The notes below the pieces were generated by a model. It saw only the letters and a program-made list of their open reading frames with translations, did not search any database and was not told the DNA's origin. 64,000 bases of DNA from Spirabiliibacterium pneumoniae. Lineage in GTDB: Bacteria > Pseudomonadota > Gammaproteobacteria > Enterobacterales > Pasteurellaceae. The stretch spans positions 1 to 64,000 of the forward strand of contig NZ_JABMII010000004.1 of the NCBI RefSeq assembly GCF_014884995.1, written 5' to 3'. How positions within the stretch are numbered: position 1 is the first letter of the stretch; each line of letters starts with the position of its first letter. Made by a program: the position numbers and the translations under genes. Positions 48,411 to 61,271 of the stretch are shown piece by piece.

Positions 48411-48429
48411 GATATTGATTATCAATTAG
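48411..48429 (+). promoter_or_regulatory. Candidate Fur box
   Basis: TTGATA-TTGAT-TATCAA is a perfect 17-base palindrome close to the Fur 7-1-7 consensus. It lies 38 bases before the methyltransferase start, where it could overlap the promoter. Confidence 0.45.
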
Positions 48430-48466
48430 CTTCGGCGTAGGATAGGCTTAACCTAAGGGGGAAAAT

Positions 48467-49300
48467 ATGGCCACTGATTACCCATTTCTTGCCGATCCTA
48501 TTTCTGAAACACTGCTTATTCCGCTGTACATGCGCGCGCAGCAAACCCTCGTCACCAACCCACTCATTCAAGATGAAAGTGCGGTCAAGTTGGTACAAAC
48601 CATTGATTACGATTTCAGCCAGTTTAACAATAAGCCGAAAAGTGCGGTTGGCACCGCGTTGCGCGCGGCATTTTTCGACCAGCAATGTCGTGAATTTATT
48701 ATTGCCCACAGTCAGCCAATTATCGTCAACGTTGGCTGTGGCTTAGATGACAGGTATGCACGGCTTGGCGCCCTTGCACAAAACGCACTTTTCTACGAAT
48801 TGGATATGCCTAATGTGATAGACATTCGCCAGCAACTGCTGCCCACACACCACAATCAACACCTGATCGCCTGCTCAATGTTTGACACGCCTTGGTTGGA
48901 TAAACTGGCCAGCGAACACCCTAACGCCCATTTTTTATTTGTGATTGAAGGGGTGCTGATGTATTTTGACGAGCAACACAACCGCCAATTTTTCAGCCAA
49001 GTGGCTGAACGCATTCAACACGCTGAATTTTTATTCGATATGGCAGGTGCCTTTATGGCTCACAACACACAAAGGCATGATGTGGTCAGCCAAATGCAAG
49101 CCACGTTCAAATTCGGCAGCGACGATGAAAAAGTCGCCGAGCGCTGGCACCCTCGCCTTGAACACTTACATACCACCTTATTCCACCAGCTCAAAGGCTA
49201 TCACCGCATGGGCTGGTTCATCGCACTGATGATGCGCTTTGTGCCCAAATTTAAACGCGTTATGCTCTTGCAGCACTACAAACTCAAACGCGTCACATAA
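48467..49300 (+). CDS. Class I SAM methyltransferase (leucine carboxyl methyltransferase-like)
   Basis: A 277-residue enzyme. IIVNVGCGLDDRYARLG is SAM motif I; FYELDMPNVIDIRQQLLP and FLFVIEGVLMYFD are typical of the Ppm1/TcmP family. RSAVGTALRAAFFD-like N-terminal residues match. The substrate is unknown; related proteins methylate carboxyl groups of small molecules. AAGGGGG lies before the start, and a possible Fur box upstream suggests iron control. Confidence 0.8.
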   Translation: MATDYPFLADPISETLLIPLYMRAQQTLVTNPLIQDESAVKLVQTIDYDFSQFNNKPKSAVGTALRAAFFDQQCREFIIAHSQPIIVNVGCGLDDRYARLGALAQNALFYELDMPNVIDIRQQLLPTHHNQHLIACSMFDTPWLDKLASEHPNAHFLFVIEGVLMYFDEQHNRQFFSQVAERIQHAEFLFDMAGAFMAHNTQRHDVVSQMQATFKFGSDDEKVAERWHPRLEHLHTTLFHQLKGYHRMGWFIALMMRFVPKFKRVMLLQHYKLKRVT

Positions 49301-49325
49301 AAAAGTGCGGTCTAACCGCACTTTT
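49301..49325. terminator. Bidirectional uptake-sequence terminator
   Basis: AAAAGTGCGGT-CTA-ACCGCACTTTT between the methyltransferase and the convergent prlC gene. Confidence 0.85.
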
Positions 49326-49329
49326 ACTG

Positions 49330-51363
49330 TTATTGAATGCCTTTGTGGCGCAAGAGCGCGTCGAGTTTTGGCTCACGCCCTCGAAAGCGTTTGAAAAGCG
49401 TCATAGGCTCTTCGCTGCCGCCGCGGCTTAAGATGTTATCCAAAAACGCTTTGCCCGTTTCAGGGTTGAAGATGCCTTGCTCTTCAAACAACGAGAACGC
49501 GTCGGCGGAGAGCACTTCCGCCCAGAGATAGCTGTAATACCCTGCCGAATAGCCTCCAGCAAAAATATGGCTAAAGGCATGGGCTGGGCGTGTCCAATCC
49601 AGCGGTTTGAACACCGACACTTGATCGCGCACCGCACTTAACGTTTGTTGCACTTGCGCGCCTTTGTTTGGGTCAAAACGGTAGTGCAACGTGAAATCAA
49701 ACAAGCCAAACTCAAGCTGACGCAGCACAAACATCGCCGCTTGGTAGTTTTTTGCTTTGAGCAGTTGTGTGAGTTTTTCCGCTGGCAGCGGCTCACCTGT
49801 TTCGTAATGGCCTGAGATAAAATCCAGCGCCTCTTTTTCCCAGCACCAGTTTTCCATAAATTGGCTTGGCAATTCCACTGCATCCCACGGCACGCCGTTA
49901 ATGCCCGACACGCCACTGACATCAATAAGCGTGAGCATATGGTGCAGCCCATGCCCAAATTCGTGGAACAGCGTGGTCACTTCATCGTGGGTGAACAGCG
50001 CTGGCTTGTCGCCAATCGGTTTATTGAAATTGCATACTAAATACGCCACGGGCTTTTGTAAGTGTTCACCCACGCGCTTGCGCCCAATGCAGTCATCCAT
50101 CCATGCGCCGCCACGTTTGTGAGTGCGGGCGTATAAATCAAGGTAAAAGCTGCCACGCAGCTCGCCACTGGCGTCCCAAATTTCGAAAAACCGCACTTTA
50201 TCATCCCACACATCCACATCAAAACGTTCTTTCACGCGGATGCCATAAATGCGCTTGACCACTTCAAACAAGCCGTTTAACACGCGCTCTTCGGGGAAGT
50301 ATGGGCGCAATTCTTCGTCGTTAATAGCAAACAAATGTTGCTTTTGTTTTTCGCTGTAAAATGCCACGTCCCACGGCATCAGTTCACTAACATTAAAGTG
50401 CGCTTGGCAAAATTGCTCAAGCTCAGTGCGCTCTTTTTCGCCCTGCGGCTTAGCGCGTGTGGCAAGATCGTTTAAAAAGTCCATCACCTGATCAGGGCTT
50501 TCAGCCATTTTGGTGGCGAGAGAATAGTCTGCATAGGTGTCAAAGCCGAGCAATTGCGCCAATTCATAACGCAGCTGCATAATCTCTTCAATAATCGCGC
50601 TGTTGTCCCACTTGCCTGCATTCGGGCCTTGATCGGAGGCGCGGGTGGTGTAAGCACGATAGAGCGTTTCACGCAAAGTGCGGTTTTCGCAATAGGTCAT
50701 CACAGGCAGATAACTTGGAATTTCAAGGGTGAACCGCCAGCCGTCTTTCTCGACTGATTTTGCCGCCTCGCGCGCTGCTTGCAAAGCCGATTCTGGCAAG
50801 CCTTCAAGTTCATTTTTATCCGTAATGAGAATATCCCAGCCCATCGTGGCATCAAGCACATTATTGCTAAATTGCGAGCTCAGCGCCGACAAGCGCGCAA
50901 CAATTTCGCCATAGCGTTGCTGTTTGTCTTTTTCAAGCCCAATGCCCGAAAGGGTAAAATCAAGCAAAATATCATCAATGGCTTTTTGCGCAGCGATGTC
51001 AAGCTTGGCGTATTCCTCGCTCTCTTTGAGTGATTTATAGGCTTGATAAAGCCCTTGATGTTGCCCCGCCCAGGTGCTGTATTCAGACAACAGCGGCAAG
51101 CATTCTTGGTAGGCTTGGCGCAGCTCAGGGCTATTTTTCACGGCATTCAGGTGACTCACTGGCGACCACGCGCGCCCAAGGCGATCACTGACCTCGCTTA
51201 ACGGCTGATAAAGATTTTCAAAGGTAAAGTGCGGTTGCTTGAGCACGCGTTCAACAGTGTCGCGACAATCTTGAATGCAGTGTTTAATGGCTGGCACCAC
51301 GTGTTCAGGTTTGATTTGGGAAAATGGCGGCAAGCCGCCGAATTGCAATAATGGGTTTGACAT
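49330..51363 (-). CDS. prlC: Oligopeptidase A
   Basis: A 677-residue M3 metallopeptidase that degrades peptides including cleaved signal sequences. The zinc site TLFHEFGHGLHHML (HEFGH) and downstream Glu in ELPSQFMENW are present; length is the family norm. An uptake word lies inside the gene. Divergent from rlmJ. Confidence 0.97.
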   Translation of the reverse strand: MSNPLLQFGGLPPFSQIKPEHVVPAIKHCIQDCRDTVERVLKQPHFTFENLYQPLSEVSDRLGRAWSPVSHLNAVKNSPELRQAYQECLPLLSEYSTWAGQHQGLYQAYKSLKESEEYAKLDIAAQKAIDDILLDFTLSGIGLEKDKQQRYGEIVARLSALSSQFSNNVLDATMGWDILITDKNELEGLPESALQAAREAAKSVEKDGWRFTLEIPSYLPVMTYCENRTLRETLYRAYTTRASDQGPNAGKWDNSAIIEEIMQLRYELAQLLGFDTYADYSLATKMAESPDQVMDFLNDLATRAKPQGEKERTELEQFCQAHFNVSELMPWDVAFYSEKQKQHLFAINDEELRPYFPEERVLNGLFEVVKRIYGIRVKERFDVDVWDDKVRFFEIWDASGELRGSFYLDLYARTHKRGGAWMDDCIGRKRVGEHLQKPVAYLVCNFNKPIGDKPALFTHDEVTTLFHEFGHGLHHMLTLIDVSGVSGINGVPWDAVELPSQFMENWCWEKEALDFISGHYETGEPLPAEKLTQLLKAKNYQAAMFVLRQLEFGLFDFTLHYRFDPNKGAQVQQTLSAVRDQVSVFKPLDWTRPAHAFSHIFAGGYSAGYYSYLWAEVLSADAFSLFEEQGIFNPETGKAFLDNILSRGGSEEPMTLFKRFRGREPKLDALLRHKGIQ

Positions 51364-51497
51364 AATTTATCCTTTTTTGAGTTATGCCTATTAGATTAGG
51401 CGAAACGGGCAGAAATTCAAGGGCTGATGGATTTTTCATATCAAAAAAAGACAAAAGTGCGGTACACTTACGGCTGAATTGGAATAAGGACGAAGTC

Positions 51498-52343
51498 ATG
51501 TTAAGTTATCGCCACAGTTTTCACGCGGGCAACCACGCTGATGTGTTGAAGCACACGGTGCTGGTCGCCATTTTGCGCGCCTTACAACAAAAAGAGAAAG
51601 GCTTTTTTTATCTCGACACCCACGCGGGCGCAGGGCGTTATAGCCTGCAATCGAAAGAATCGGAAAAAACCGCAGAATATCTCGCGGGCGTTGCTCCGCT
51701 TTGGGACGCACCTGGTTTGCCTGCTGTGGTGGCGGATTATCTCAAACAAGTGAAAGCCACTAACGGTGACGGGCAGCTGCGTTATTACCCTGGCTCGCCG
51801 CTGATTGCGGCTAATTTACTGCGCAGTCAAGATAGCGCCTTGCTCTGCGAGCTGCATCCGAGCGACTTTCCCCTACTGCGGCGCGCCGTGCAGCCATTTA
51901 CAAACATGAAATGCCTGCGTGGCGATGGCTATCAACAGCTCAAAGCGGCTCTGCCGCCGCCCACACGACGCGGCGTGATCTTAATGGATCCCTCTTATGA
52001 GCTAAAAAGCGATTATGAACAAGTTGTGACCGCACTTTGCGAGGGCTACAAACGCTTTGCCACAGGCACTTATGCTATTTGGTATCCTGTGGTGCTGCGC
52101 ACGCATATCAAGCGCATGGTGCGCGCCCTTGCACAAACAGGGATTAAAAAAATCTTGCAAATTGAACTGGCTGTGCGCCCTGACTCCACCCAGCGCGGCA
52201 TGACTGCCAGCGGCATGATTGTGGTCAATCCACCTTGGACGCTAGAGGCGCAAATGCGAGAAGCGCTGCCATTTTTAGCACAAACGTTGGTGAACGAAGG
52301 CACGGGCAGCTGGCAACTTGAATGGATCGTGGGGGAAAACTAA
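51498..52343 (+). CDS. rlmJ: 23S rRNA (adenine2030-N6)-methyltransferase RlmJ
   Basis: A 281-residue enzyme from MLSYRHSFHAGNHADVLKHTVL, the typical N-terminus; the open frame upstream is not conserved. YLDTHAGAGRYSL is the SAM loop and GVILMDPSYELK the catalytic DPSY motif. AAGGA lies upstream. Confidence 0.96.
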   Translation: MLSYRHSFHAGNHADVLKHTVLVAILRALQQKEKGFFYLDTHAGAGRYSLQSKESEKTAEYLAGVAPLWDAPGLPAVVADYLKQVKATNGDGQLRYYPGSPLIAANLLRSQDSALLCELHPSDFPLLRRAVQPFTNMKCLRGDGYQQLKAALPPPTRRGVILMDPSYELKSDYEQVVTALCEGYKRFATGTYAIWYPVVLRTHIKRMVRALAQTGIKKILQIELAVRPDSTQRGMTASGMIVVNPPWTLEAQMREALPFLAQTLVNEGTGSWQLEWIVGEN

Positions 52344-52453
52344 AAGTGCGGTCAGCAAAGTTTGTAACAATTAAAGCAATCATTAATTTCGAATGGTATT
52401 TGCGCCCAAATTTAGGCACAATAGACGAAATTTAAGCAAAGAAAGGATCTGTT

Positions 52454-53806
52454 ATGACAAAACATTATGATTATATTGCTATCGGCGGTGGCAGCGGTGG
52501 CATCGCCTCGATCAATCGCGCGGCAAGCTACGGCAAAAAATGCGCCATTATTGAAGCCAAAGAACTCGGCGGCACCTGTGTGAACGTGGGCTGTGTGCCG
52601 AAAAAAGTGATGTGGTACGGCGCACAAATCGCCGAAGCAGTCAATCTTTATGCCCAAGACTACGGATTTGATTTGGTCAATAACGGCTTTAGTTTCAAAA
52701 AATTAGTCGAAAGCCGCCAAGCGTATATCGGCCGCATTCATCAATCCTATGAGCGCGTGCTCGGCAACAACGAGGTTGATGTGATCAAAGGCTTTGCCAA
52801 ATTTGTCGATGACCGCACTTTGGAAGTCAATGGCGAAAAAATTACCGCCGATCATATTTTGATCGCAACTGGTGGGCGCCCATCCATGCCAAAAGTGGAA
52901 GGCGCGGAGCTGGGCATTGACTCTGACGGCGTGTTTGCGCTGCGCGAGTTGCCAAAACGCGTTGCTGTTGTTGGCGCAGGTTACATCGCAGTCGAATTGG
53001 CTGGCGTGTTGCACAATTTAGGCGTGGACACCCATTTATTTGTGCGCAAACACGCGCCATTGCGCAGTTTTGACCCGTTAATCGTTGACACCTTGGTGGA
53101 AGTGATCGAAGCCGAAGGCCCAACCCTACACAAAAATTCCACCCCCAAAGCGTTGCGTAAAAATGACGATGGCAGTTTGACGTTGGAATTAGAAGGCGGT
53201 GAAAAACACACCGTGGATTGCGTGGTGTGGGCAATCGGCCGTGAGCCAGCAACGGATAATCTCAACCTTGAGGCGGCTGGCGTGAAAACCAATGCGCGTG
53301 GCTACATTGAAGTGGATAAATTCCAAAACACCAATGTGAAAGGCATTTACGCGGTGGGCGACAACACAGGCGCCATTGAGCTAACGCCTGTTGCTGTGGC
53401 AGCGGGTCGTCGGTTGTCGGAGCGTTTATTTAACAATAAGCCAAACGAGCATTTGGACTACAACCTTGTGCCAACCGTGGTATTCAGCCACCCGCCAATC
53501 GGCACCGTGGGTTTAACCGAGCCACAAGCCAAAGCACAGTATGGCGAAGACAATGTGAAAGTTTATACCTCATCATTCACGGCGATGTACACTGCGGTAA
53601 CCCAACACCGTCAACCGTGCCGCATGAAATTAGTGTGCGCAGGCCCTGATGAAAAAATCGTCGGCTTGCACGGCATTGGCTTTGGCGTTGATGAAATGAT
53701 TCAAGGCTTTGCTGTGGCAATCAAAATGGGCGCAACCAAAGCTGACTTCGACAACACGGTTGCTATTCACCCAACAGGTTCGGAAGAATTTGTCACCATG
53801 CGTTAA
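52454..53806 (+). CDS. gor: Glutathione reductase
   Basis: A 450-residue flavoprotein. N-terminal FAD motif GGGSGGIAS, redox pair [19 protein letters not shown] motif [13 protein letters not shown] and C-terminal [12 protein letters not shown]. It reduces glutathione disulfide with NADPH. AAAGGA precedes the ATG. Confidence 0.97.
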   Translation: MTKHYDYIAIGGGSGGIASINRAASYGKKCAIIEAKELGGTCVNVGCVPKKVMWYGAQIAEAVNLYAQDYGFDLVNNGFSFKKLVESRQAYIGRIHQSYERVLGNNEVDVIKGFAKFVDDRTLEVNGEKITADHILIATGGRPSMPKVEGAELGIDSDGVFALRELPKRVAVVGAGYIAVELAGVLHNLGVDTHLFVRKHAPLRSFDPLIVDTLVEVIEAEGPTLHKNSTPKALRKNDDGSLTLELEGGEKHTVDCVVWAIGREPATDNLNLEAAGVKTNARGYIEVDKFQNTNVKGIYAVGDNTGAIELTPVAVAAGRRLSERLFNNKPNEHLDYNLVPTVVFSHPPIGTVGLTEPQAKAQYGEDNVKVYTSSFTAMYTAVTQHRQPCRMKLVCAGPDEKIVGLHGIGFGVDEMIQGFAVAIKMGATKADFDNTVAIHPTGSEEFVTMR

Positions 53807-53819
53807 TGCGTTAAAAAAT

Positions 53820-53844
53820 AAAAGTGCGGTCTAACCGCACTTTT

Positions 53845-53846
<2 letters not shown>
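53820..53846. terminator. Bidirectional uptake-sequence terminator
   Basis: AAAAGTGCGGT-CTA-ACCGCACTTTTTT between gor and the convergent hemB. Confidence 0.88.
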
Positions 53847-54870
<1,024 letters not shown>

Positions 54871-54919
54871 TTAAACAATCAAGACGCCTTTTTGGCGCCT
54901 TGTTAACATCAAAGTGCGG

Positions 54920-55651
54920 TTAGTCTTCTTCGCGCGGTTGATAAAAACGCGAACAGTAAACCCCAACTTCAAAGAGTAAAAACATCGGCAACGCCAGCAA
55001 GGTTTGCGAGAAAATGTCTGGCGGTGTCAGCAACATGCCAATCACAAAAGCTGCCACTAAAATATATGGGCGTTTTTTGCGTAAATCTTCGGCGGTGGTG
55101 ATGCCCGTCCAGCATAGCAAAATAATTGCAACTGGCACTTCAAAGCAAATGCCAAAGGCGAGGAAAATAGTCAGCACAAAATCAAGATAGCTGCTGATGT
55201 CGGTGGCAATAGTCACGCCTTCGGGGGCGGTGTGGGTCATAAAACCAAACACCAACGGGAACACCACATAATAGGCAAACGCCACCCCCACATAAAATAA
55301 TAGCGTGCTGGAAAATAACAGCGGATAAACTAGCCGCTTTTCATGCTGATAAAGTGCGGGTGCTACAAACGCCCAGATTTGATATAAAATAAATGGCACC
55401 GAGATGAACACGGACACAATCGCGGTGAGTTTCAGTGGCGTGAAAAACGGCGCGGCAACGCCTGTTGCGATCATGCTTGCCCCTTGTGGCATTTGATTTA
55501 TCAGTGGCAATGCCACAAGGCGATAAATATCATTAGAAAAAAATACCAAGCAGGCAAACACCAGCAACACGCACACGATCGCGCGCAGCAGGCGGTTGCG
55601 TAATTCAACCAAGTGGCTAATAAGAGGTTGAGCGTCTTCAACAGATGACAT
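54920..55651 (-). CDS. tatC: Twin-arginine translocase subunit TatC
   Basis: A 243-residue protein with six membrane helices. [17 protein letters not shown] is the conserved cytoplasmic start, and [16 protein letters not shown]-type helix with the essential Glu is present (FGICFEVPV). It recognises the twin-Arg signal peptide. Five bases after tatB. Confidence 0.97.
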   Translation of the reverse strand: MSSVEDAQPLISHLVELRNRLLRAIVCVLLVFACLVFFSNDIYRLVALPLINQMPQGASMIATGVAAPFFTPLKLTAIVSVFISVPFILYQIWAFVAPALYQHEKRLVYPLLFSSTLLFYVGVAFAYYVVFPLVFGFMTHTAPEGVTIATDISSYLDFVLTIFLAFGICFEVPVAIILLCWTGITTAEDLRKKRPYILVAAFVIGMLLTPPDIFSQTLLALPMFLLFEVGVYCSRFYQPREED

Positions 55652-55656
55652 AACAG

Positions 55657-56196
55657 CTACTCTTTCGCTGGGGTGGTAGGTTTCGGTTCAGGCGGTGGCG
55701 CATTGAGCTCATCGGACTCGGCAGGAATATCCATACCATGATAATGCCATGGAACGTTACCCTCACCTTGACTATCCTCTTCAATCTGTGCCTGCTCACT
55801 GTCAGCCTCAACGGCTTCGGCGTGGTCGTCGTGCGCTACTCGCTCGGATTCTTCCACACTTTTCACGCGGTCATTAATAGCGTTATTAATCGAATTTTGT
55901 TCCTTTTGCAACTGTTGTTGCATGGTATGCGCAGAGGCTTTCAAGTCTTCGATATTTTGAGCCAAATCTGGCGACAGTTCGCTTAAATTCAATTGCTCGG
56001 CTTTTTTGATGCTTTCTTGCAGTTCATGCAATTTTAACTCTTGACTGAGTTCATTTTGCACATTCGCCGCTAAGCCGCGCACCGTGCGAATCCAGCTCAC
56101 CACCGTACGGATCGCCACAGGCAAACGTTGCGGGCCAAGCACAACCAAGCCCACAACAAAAATCAATAAAAGCTCAGAAAAGCCAATATCAAACAC
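55657..56196 (-). CDS. tatB: Twin-arginine translocase subunit TatB
   Basis: A 179-residue protein. [26 protein letters not shown] is the membrane helix with the conserved Glu and the GPxRLP hinge; an amphipathic helix and long acidic, Pro-rich tail follow. Three bases after tatA. Confidence 0.96.
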   Translation of the reverse strand: MFDIGFSELLLIFVVGLVVLGPQRLPVAIRTVVSWIRTVRGLAANVQNELSQELKLHELQESIKKAEQLNLSELSPDLAQNIEDLKASAHTMQQQLQKEQNSINNAINDRVKSVEESERVAHDDHAEAVEADSEQAQIEEDSQGEGNVPWHYHGMDIPAESDELNAPPPEPKPTTPAKE

Positions 56197-56199
56197 AAT

Positions 56200-56433
56200 T
56201 TATGCCTGTTCGTTGTCTTTTTGTTTGACGCTTTCAGCACTATTTTGTGTTGGGTTGCTTTCAATGCTTGATTTGAATTGCGCATCTTGTTTGTCGTCGT
56301 CTTTCATTGCTTTTTTAAAACCCTTGACCGACTCACCCAAATCAGAGCCTAAATTTTTCAGTTTTTTCGTGCCAAATAACAAAACAATAATCAACACGAT
56401 AATGGCAAGTTGCCAAATACTAATACCACCCAT
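56200..56433 (-). CDS. tatA: Twin-arginine translocase subunit TatA
   Basis: A 77-residue protein: [46 protein letters not shown] is the membrane helix, FGTKKL hinge and amphipathic helix of TatA. First gene of tatABC. Confidence 0.97.
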   Translation of the reverse strand: MGGISIWQLAIIVLIIVLLFGTKKLKNLGSDLGESVKGFKKAMKDDDKQDAQFKSSIESNPTQNSAESVKQKDNEQA

Positions 56434-56541
56434 AAAAACCTCTTGTTTAGTTAAACGTGCCCTTAAGCACTATTCGTAAATAAGCCTGCTAGGTTTATAA
56501 CCTATCACGCCACAGTAGTCAATTGACAATCAACGCAAACG

Positions 56542-58176
56542 CTATTTTTTGTATAATCCATAGCCCCAGATCAAAAATGATAACACGATCAAAACCGCAC
56601 TTAGGCTTTGAGGCAAGTATGAAAATTGCCACAAGGTGGCGACAAACACCACCGCCCCTGCGCCGAAATAAAAAGTGCGGTTTTTCTGCGTGCGACGGTT
56701 ATCTGCCAAATTTTGATTGAGCAATGCCAGCTGCTTTCCGATGGCTTTTTGTTGCAACAAGGCATTGTAAAGCGCTTCAGGAAATTCAGCAAAATGCTCG
56801 CGGAAATAGGGCATTTTGTCTTTCAGATTACGATAAACTGACTTAAAGCCCACTTGATCATCGATCCAATCTTGCAAAAAAGGCTTAGCCGTTTGCCACA
56901 AATCCAGCTGTGGATAAATCTGCCGTCCTAATCCCTCAATATACAGCAATGTTTTTTGCAACAACACCAATTGTGGCTGCACTTCCATGTTAAAACGGCG
57001 GGCGGTGTTAAATAAATTAAGCAACACATGCCCAAATGAAATCTCACTTAGCGGCTTGGCAAAAATCGGATCACAAACCGTGCGAATCGCTTGCTCAAAC
57101 TCTTGCACATTCGTATCTTCTGGCACCCAGCCAGAATCCACGTGCAGCTCCGCCACGCGGTGATAATCACGGTTGAAAAACGCCAAAAAGTTCTCCGCCA
57201 AATAGCGTTTATCTTCACGGTTAAGCGAGCCAACAATGCCGCAGTCGATCCCAATATATTGCGGATCGTCTAAGTGTTCTGGATTGACAAAAATATTGCC
57301 TGGGTGCATATCGGCATGGAAAAAGCTATCGCGGAACACCTGCGTGAAAAACACCTGCACGCCACGTTCTGCCAATAATTTCATATTGGTACCGCGCGCG
57401 TGCAACGTATCAATATCAGACACAGGAATGCCGTAAATACGCTCCATCACAATCACATTTTTGTGACAATAATCGCTGTACATTTTGGGCACATACAGCA
57501 TCGGGCTGTCTTCAAAATTGCGCCTAAGTTGGATCGCATTAGCCATCTCTCGGCGTAAATCCAACTCATCGAAGAGTGTTTTTTCATATTCCTGCACCAC
57601 TTCCACTGGGCGCAACCGCCTACCTTCACTGGACAGTCGCGGGATCCACGCCGCCAAGCGATACATCAACTTCACATCTGAGCGAATCGATTGCTCAATA
57701 TTCGGACGGATCACTTTCAACACCACTTCTTCGCCCGCAAAAGGTGTGTTGTCATTAAAACGGGCGGTGTGAACCTGCGCAATGGAGGCAGAAGCCAGTG
57801 CGGTTTCATCAAACTCGCAAAACCACGTCTCCAGTGGCGCACCGAGTGCGCGTTCAATTTCTTGGCGTGCTAAAGCGCCTGAAAACGGCTCAACTTGATC
57901 TTGCAATAGTGCTAACTCGTTAGCGATGTCAGGTGGGAAAAGATCGCGCCGCGTGGAAAGCATTTGTCCTAATTTGATCCACACAGGGCCAAGGGTTTGC
58001 AACGCTAGACGCAAACGCATGCCATAAGGCGCGTTCGGGTGGCGATTCTTGATCCAAAATAGGCTTTTGCGCGCCCAACGCAATGGGCGCGTGTAACGGT
58101 TTTCAGGTAAATGTTCATCTAGCCCATAGCGCAAAAGCACATGAATAATATGATAAAAACGGGACTTGCCCCACAT
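56542..58176 (-). CDS. ubiB: Ubiquinone biosynthesis kinase-like protein UbiB
   Basis: A 544-residue protein from [24 protein letters not shown]. The signature [18 protein letters not shown], the Ala-rich loop [14 protein letters not shown], and kinase-like [13 protein letters not shown] and GIDCGIVG mark the ABC1/ADCK fold, which supports coenzyme Q synthesis. Two membrane segments end the protein. Its ATG overlaps the ubiJ stop by one base; the long frame upstream is not coding. Confidence 0.96.
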   Translation of the reverse strand: MWGKSRFYHIIHVLLRYGLDEHLPENRYTRPLRWARKSLFWIKNRHPNAPYGMRLRLALQTLGPVWIKLGQMLSTRRDLFPPDIANELALLQDQVEPFSGALARQEIERALGAPLETWFCEFDETALASASIAQVHTARFNDNTPFAGEEVVLKVIRPNIEQSIRSDVKLMYRLAAWIPRLSSEGRRLRPVEVVQEYEKTLFDELDLRREMANAIQLRRNFEDSPMLYVPKMYSDYCHKNVIVMERIYGIPVSDIDTLHARGTNMKLLAERGVQVFFTQVFRDSFFHADMHPGNIFVNPEHLDDPQYIGIDCGIVGSLNREDKRYLAENFLAFFNRDYHRVAELHVDSGWVPEDTNVQEFEQAIRTVCDPIFAKPLSEISFGHVLLNLFNTARRFNMEVQPQLVLLQKTLLYIEGLGRQIYPQLDLWQTAKPFLQDWIDDQVGFKSVYRNLKDKMPYFREHFAEFPEALYNALLQQKAIGKQLALLNQNLADNRRTQKNRTFYFGAGAVVFVATLWQFSYLPQSLSAVLIVLSFLIWGYGLYKK

Positions 58177-58820
58177 CAGCGTAGCTCCTTGAGTTGTTCG
58201 CTTAGCTGCGCAATTTTGCCCGCCAATCGCTGCTCGTCTTGCGCAAGTGCGCGTACCTCGGCGGCGAAACTGCTCATCGCAGTGGCTGGCATCGCCACTT
58301 GCCACTCTTCACTTAAGCGCTCACCCCAATGTTGTTGAGCAACCGCACTTTGTTGTTTGAAAAACTCCAATGTTTGAGAAACCAAGCGCATGCCTTTGTG
58401 CGCCAATACATCACCTACATAAGGAGAAACCAGTTCAGCAGGATCTCGCTCTAGAGCGTTAAAAAGTGCGGTGAAATCTTGCAGCACTTGCAAATCCCCG
58501 TGTAGTACAATACGTTTGTCGTTGATCAGCTCACTAAGTTGTGCTTTTTTCGGTGGCGGAAAGAGCACCGAGGGGCGGGTAATGATATGGCAATTCACCT
58601 CGCCATCATAGCAATTGAGTACATCAATTCGAGTTTGACTGAACACAAAATAGTGTTGAATGTGTGGCGATTCAAGCTCAACACATAACACCTTATCATA
58701 CAGCCGTTGTAAGTACTGCTGCACATTGACACTTCGCTTAATTAATTGATTTAACAGTGTTTCTAACACAGCGCTGCCCAATTGGGGTAACATCAGCTGC
58801 TCAATGGGAGAAAATGCCAC
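58176..58820 (-). CDS. ubiJ: Ubiquinone accessory factor UbiJ
   Basis: A 214-residue protein with an SCP2-like lipid-binding N-terminal domain ([39 protein letters not shown]) and a C-terminal coiled coil ([28 protein letters not shown]). It assembles the soluble Ubi complex. Gene order ubiE-ubiJ-ubiB is as in E. coli. Confidence 0.94.
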   Translation of the reverse strand: MAFSPIEQLMLPQLGSAVLETLLNQLIKRSVNVQQYLQRLYDKVLCVELESPHIQHYFVFSQTRIDVLNCYDGEVNCHIITRPSVLFPPPKKAQLSELINDKRIVLHGDLQVLQDFTALFNALERDPAELVSPYVGDVLAHKGMRLVSQTLEFFKQQSAVAQQHWGERLSEEWQVAMPATAMSSFAAEVRALAQDEQRLAGKIAQLSEQLKELR

Positions 58821-58828
58821 CTGCCCTC

Positions 58829-59605
58829 CTAAAACTTAAAGCCACGATGCACTGCCACGATGCCAGCGGTCAAATTGAAATATTCCACCTGTTCAAAGCC
58901 AGCTTGCACCATCATCCCTTTTAAGGTGTTTTGATCGGGGTGCATGCGAATGGATTCCGCCAAGTAACGGTAACTTTCGCCATCTTTCACCACCACTTCG
59001 CCGATTTTTGGCAAGATGTTGAAAGAGTAGAAATTATACAATTTACTTAACGGATCGAGCACGGGTTTTGAAAACTCTAACACCAAAAGCCGCCCACCAG
59101 GCTTAAGCACGCGGAACATCGACTCAAGTGCCTTTTGCTTATCGGTCACATTGCGCAGCCCAAAGCTGATGATAATGCAATCAAAGGTGTTGTCTGCAAA
59201 CGGCAAACATTCTGCATTAGCTTGCACATAATCGACATTGCCCACCACGCCAAGATTGCGCAACTTCTCACGCCCCACTTTGAGCATGGAATCATTAATA
59301 TCCGCCAGCACCACTTGCCCTTGAGTACCCACCATGCGAGAAAATTTTGCGGTGAAATCGCCTGTTCCACCAGCTAAATCAAGCACCTTTTGCCCTTTTC
59401 TCACTCCTGAGCAATCAATCGTAAAGCGCTTCCACACACGATGAATGCCAAAAGAAAGCAAATCATTCATCAGGTCATATTTATCGGCCACCGAGTGAAA
59501 CACATTCGCCACCAAGGCTTGCTTTTCCTCTTTTGCAACGGTTTTAAAGCCAAAATGGGTAGTACTTTCACTCTCTTGGGGCAAATTTACTTGTTCGTTC
59601 ATCAT
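58829..59605 (-). CDS. ubiE: Ubiquinone/menaquinone methyltransferase UbiE
   Basis: A 258-residue SAM methyltransferase that C-methylates quinone precursors. [15 protein letters not shown] is motif [18 protein letters not shown] and [51 protein letters not shown] are diagnostic of UbiE. Confidence 0.97.
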   Translation of the reverse strand: MMNEQVNLPQESESTTHFGFKTVAKEEKQALVANVFHSVADKYDLMNDLLSFGIHRVWKRFTIDCSGVRKGQKVLDLAGGTGDFTAKFSRMVGTQGQVVLADINDSMLKVGREKLRNLGVVGNVDYVQANAECLPFADNTFDCIIISFGLRNVTDKQKALESMFRVLKPGGRLLVLEFSKPVLDPLSKLYNFYSFNILPKIGEVVVKDGESYRYLAESIRMHPDQNTLKGMMVQAGFEQVEYFNLTAGIVAVHRGFKF

Positions 59606-59617
59606 GTTTATCCAATC

Positions 59618-59639
59618 AAAGTGCGGTCAACCGCACTTT
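59618..59639. terminator. Uptake-sequence hairpin between pepD and ubiE
   Basis: AAAGTGCGGT-CA-ACCGCACTTT lies between two genes on the same strand, downstream of pepD's stop only in the opposite sense; it sits upstream of ubiE's start and just before the pepD stop, so its role is unclear. It would end minus-strand transcripts only before they enter pepD's 3' end. Confidence 0.5.
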
Positions 59640-59642
59640 AGT

Positions 59643-61094
59643 TTATTTACTTGGAATATTCGCCAACAGTGACTGCAATAGTGTCCAGTAGGTTTGCACA
59701 GCTGGGATATAGACTTTCTCATCAGGTGAGTGAGCATTGCGAATCGTTGGTCCAATAGACACCATATCAATATTAGGATACGGCTTTTTCATCAGCCCAC
59801 ATTCAAGGCCCGCATGAATCACCTTCACCTTCGGCTCATGACCTAAAATGCGCGTATAGTGCTCAATGGTCACTGGCAGAATCGGTGAATGTTCATCAGG
59901 CTCCCAGCCTGGGTAATTATGGCTAAATGCCACATCTGCATTGGCCAGCGTGGTAATCGACTCCAGTGTTGAACACACAGCCTGCTTACCGCTTTCATTG
60001 AGTGAGCGAATCAAAATCACAATGTGCAGTTGTGATTTTTCCACTTTCAGCACCCCCACGCTCAAAGACGTTTCCACCACATCATCAATCACATCGCTGT
60101 TGCGTATCACGCCATTTGGCAAGGCATTCAGAAGATTAATCACGGTATCTGTTTGTGCTTGACTAAACGCACTCGCTGGGCGTTCAATATCTTGCAAAAA
60201 GAGCGACAAATTCGGCTCAGAATGCGCAAGTTCATGTTTAAGCAGTTGCTCAAACTCTCTCACGCGTTGGCTGAGCACTCGCTCATCGCCATCAAACACC
60301 AGTACCGCACTAGCCTCGCGAGGAATCGCATTACGCACCGAACCACCATTAATATCGGCGAGCTGAAAATCAAAGTGCGGTTGCAATTCAGCCAACGTGC
60401 GAGCCAGTTGTTTAATCGCATTAGCGCGCCCTGTGTGAATATCGCCCCCCGAGTGCCCACCACGCAAACCTTTCAACACCAGCAATTTCGCCTGTTTACA
60501 GGGATTATCAACCGCACTTAGATCATAACGAATATCTGCATCTATGCCACCTGCGCAACCGACATAAATCTCACCTTCTTCTTCTGTGTCAGTGTTAATT
60601 AAAATTTCACTTTCCAGCCAATTCGGTTGCAATCCATGGGCACCTTCCATGCCAGACTCTTCTGTCATTGTCAGCAGCACTTCTAAATCAGGATGAGAAA
60701 TATCATCGCTGGCAAGCACCGCTAATGTAGAAGCCAAGCCAATACCATTATCCGCGCCTAACGTCGTTCCCTGAGCCGTAACCCAATCCCCTTCTACCAC
60801 AGGTTTAATACTGTCTTTTTCAAAATCATGATCCGTGCCATTATTTTTTTGTGGCACCATGTCAAGGTGGGCTTGCAGCGCCACTTTTTTGCGGTTTTCC
60901 ATGCCTTTGGTCGCGCTTTTGCGCATCAAAATATTCCCCACGCTATCACGCTCAACCCAAATATTTTGCGATTTTGCCCAGTTCACAATAAACTCGGCTA
61001 ATTTTTCCTCATGAAAAGAGGGGTGAGGGATATCACAAACTTGTTGAAACCACTGCCACAAGCGGCTAGGTTGAAGATCTGTCATTTTTTGCAT
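59643..61094 (-). CDS. pepD: Aminoacyl-histidine dipeptidase (peptidase D)
   Basis: A 483-residue M20 metallopeptidase that hydrolyses Xaa-His dipeptides. [11 protein letters not shown] (metal His and Asp), [22 protein letters not shown] (catalytic Glu) and HAGLECGL are present. I choose the ATG at 61094, seven bases after AAAGGAG. Confidence 0.96.
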   Translation of the reverse strand: MQKMTDLQPSRLWQWFQQVCDIPHPSFHEEKLAEFIVNWAKSQNIWVERDSVGNILMRKSATKGMENRKKVALQAHLDMVPQKNNGTDHDFEKDSIKPVVEGDWVTAQGTTLGADNGIGLASTLAVLASDDISHPDLEVLLTMTEESGMEGAHGLQPNWLESEILINTDTEEEGEIYVGCAGGIDADIRYDLSAVDNPCKQAKLLVLKGLRGGHSGGDIHTGRANAIKQLARTLAELQPHFDFQLADINGGSVRNAIPREASAVLVFDGDERVLSQRVREFEQLLKHELAHSEPNLSLFLQDIERPASAFSQAQTDTVINLLNALPNGVIRNSDVIDDVVETSLSVGVLKVEKSQLHIVILIRSLNESGKQAVCSTLESITTLANADVAFSHNYPGWEPDEHSPILPVTIEHYTRILGHEPKVKVIHAGLECGLMKKPYPNIDMVSIGPTIRNAHSPDEKVYIPAVQTYWTLLQSLLANIPSK

Positions 61095-61271
61095 TATATG
61101 CTCCTTTAGCAAAATTTGGCGTTAGCAAGCAAAAAAATGTGTTTAAATCACACAAACGTTGAGTTAATCATAGCACAAAATTTAATTTCAGGTTATCCTA
61201 ACGCATTTTTAAAATCTAGAGTGATTAAACAATCATCGCCAATTTTTTACAGCTAACATAAAGGGTCGATT

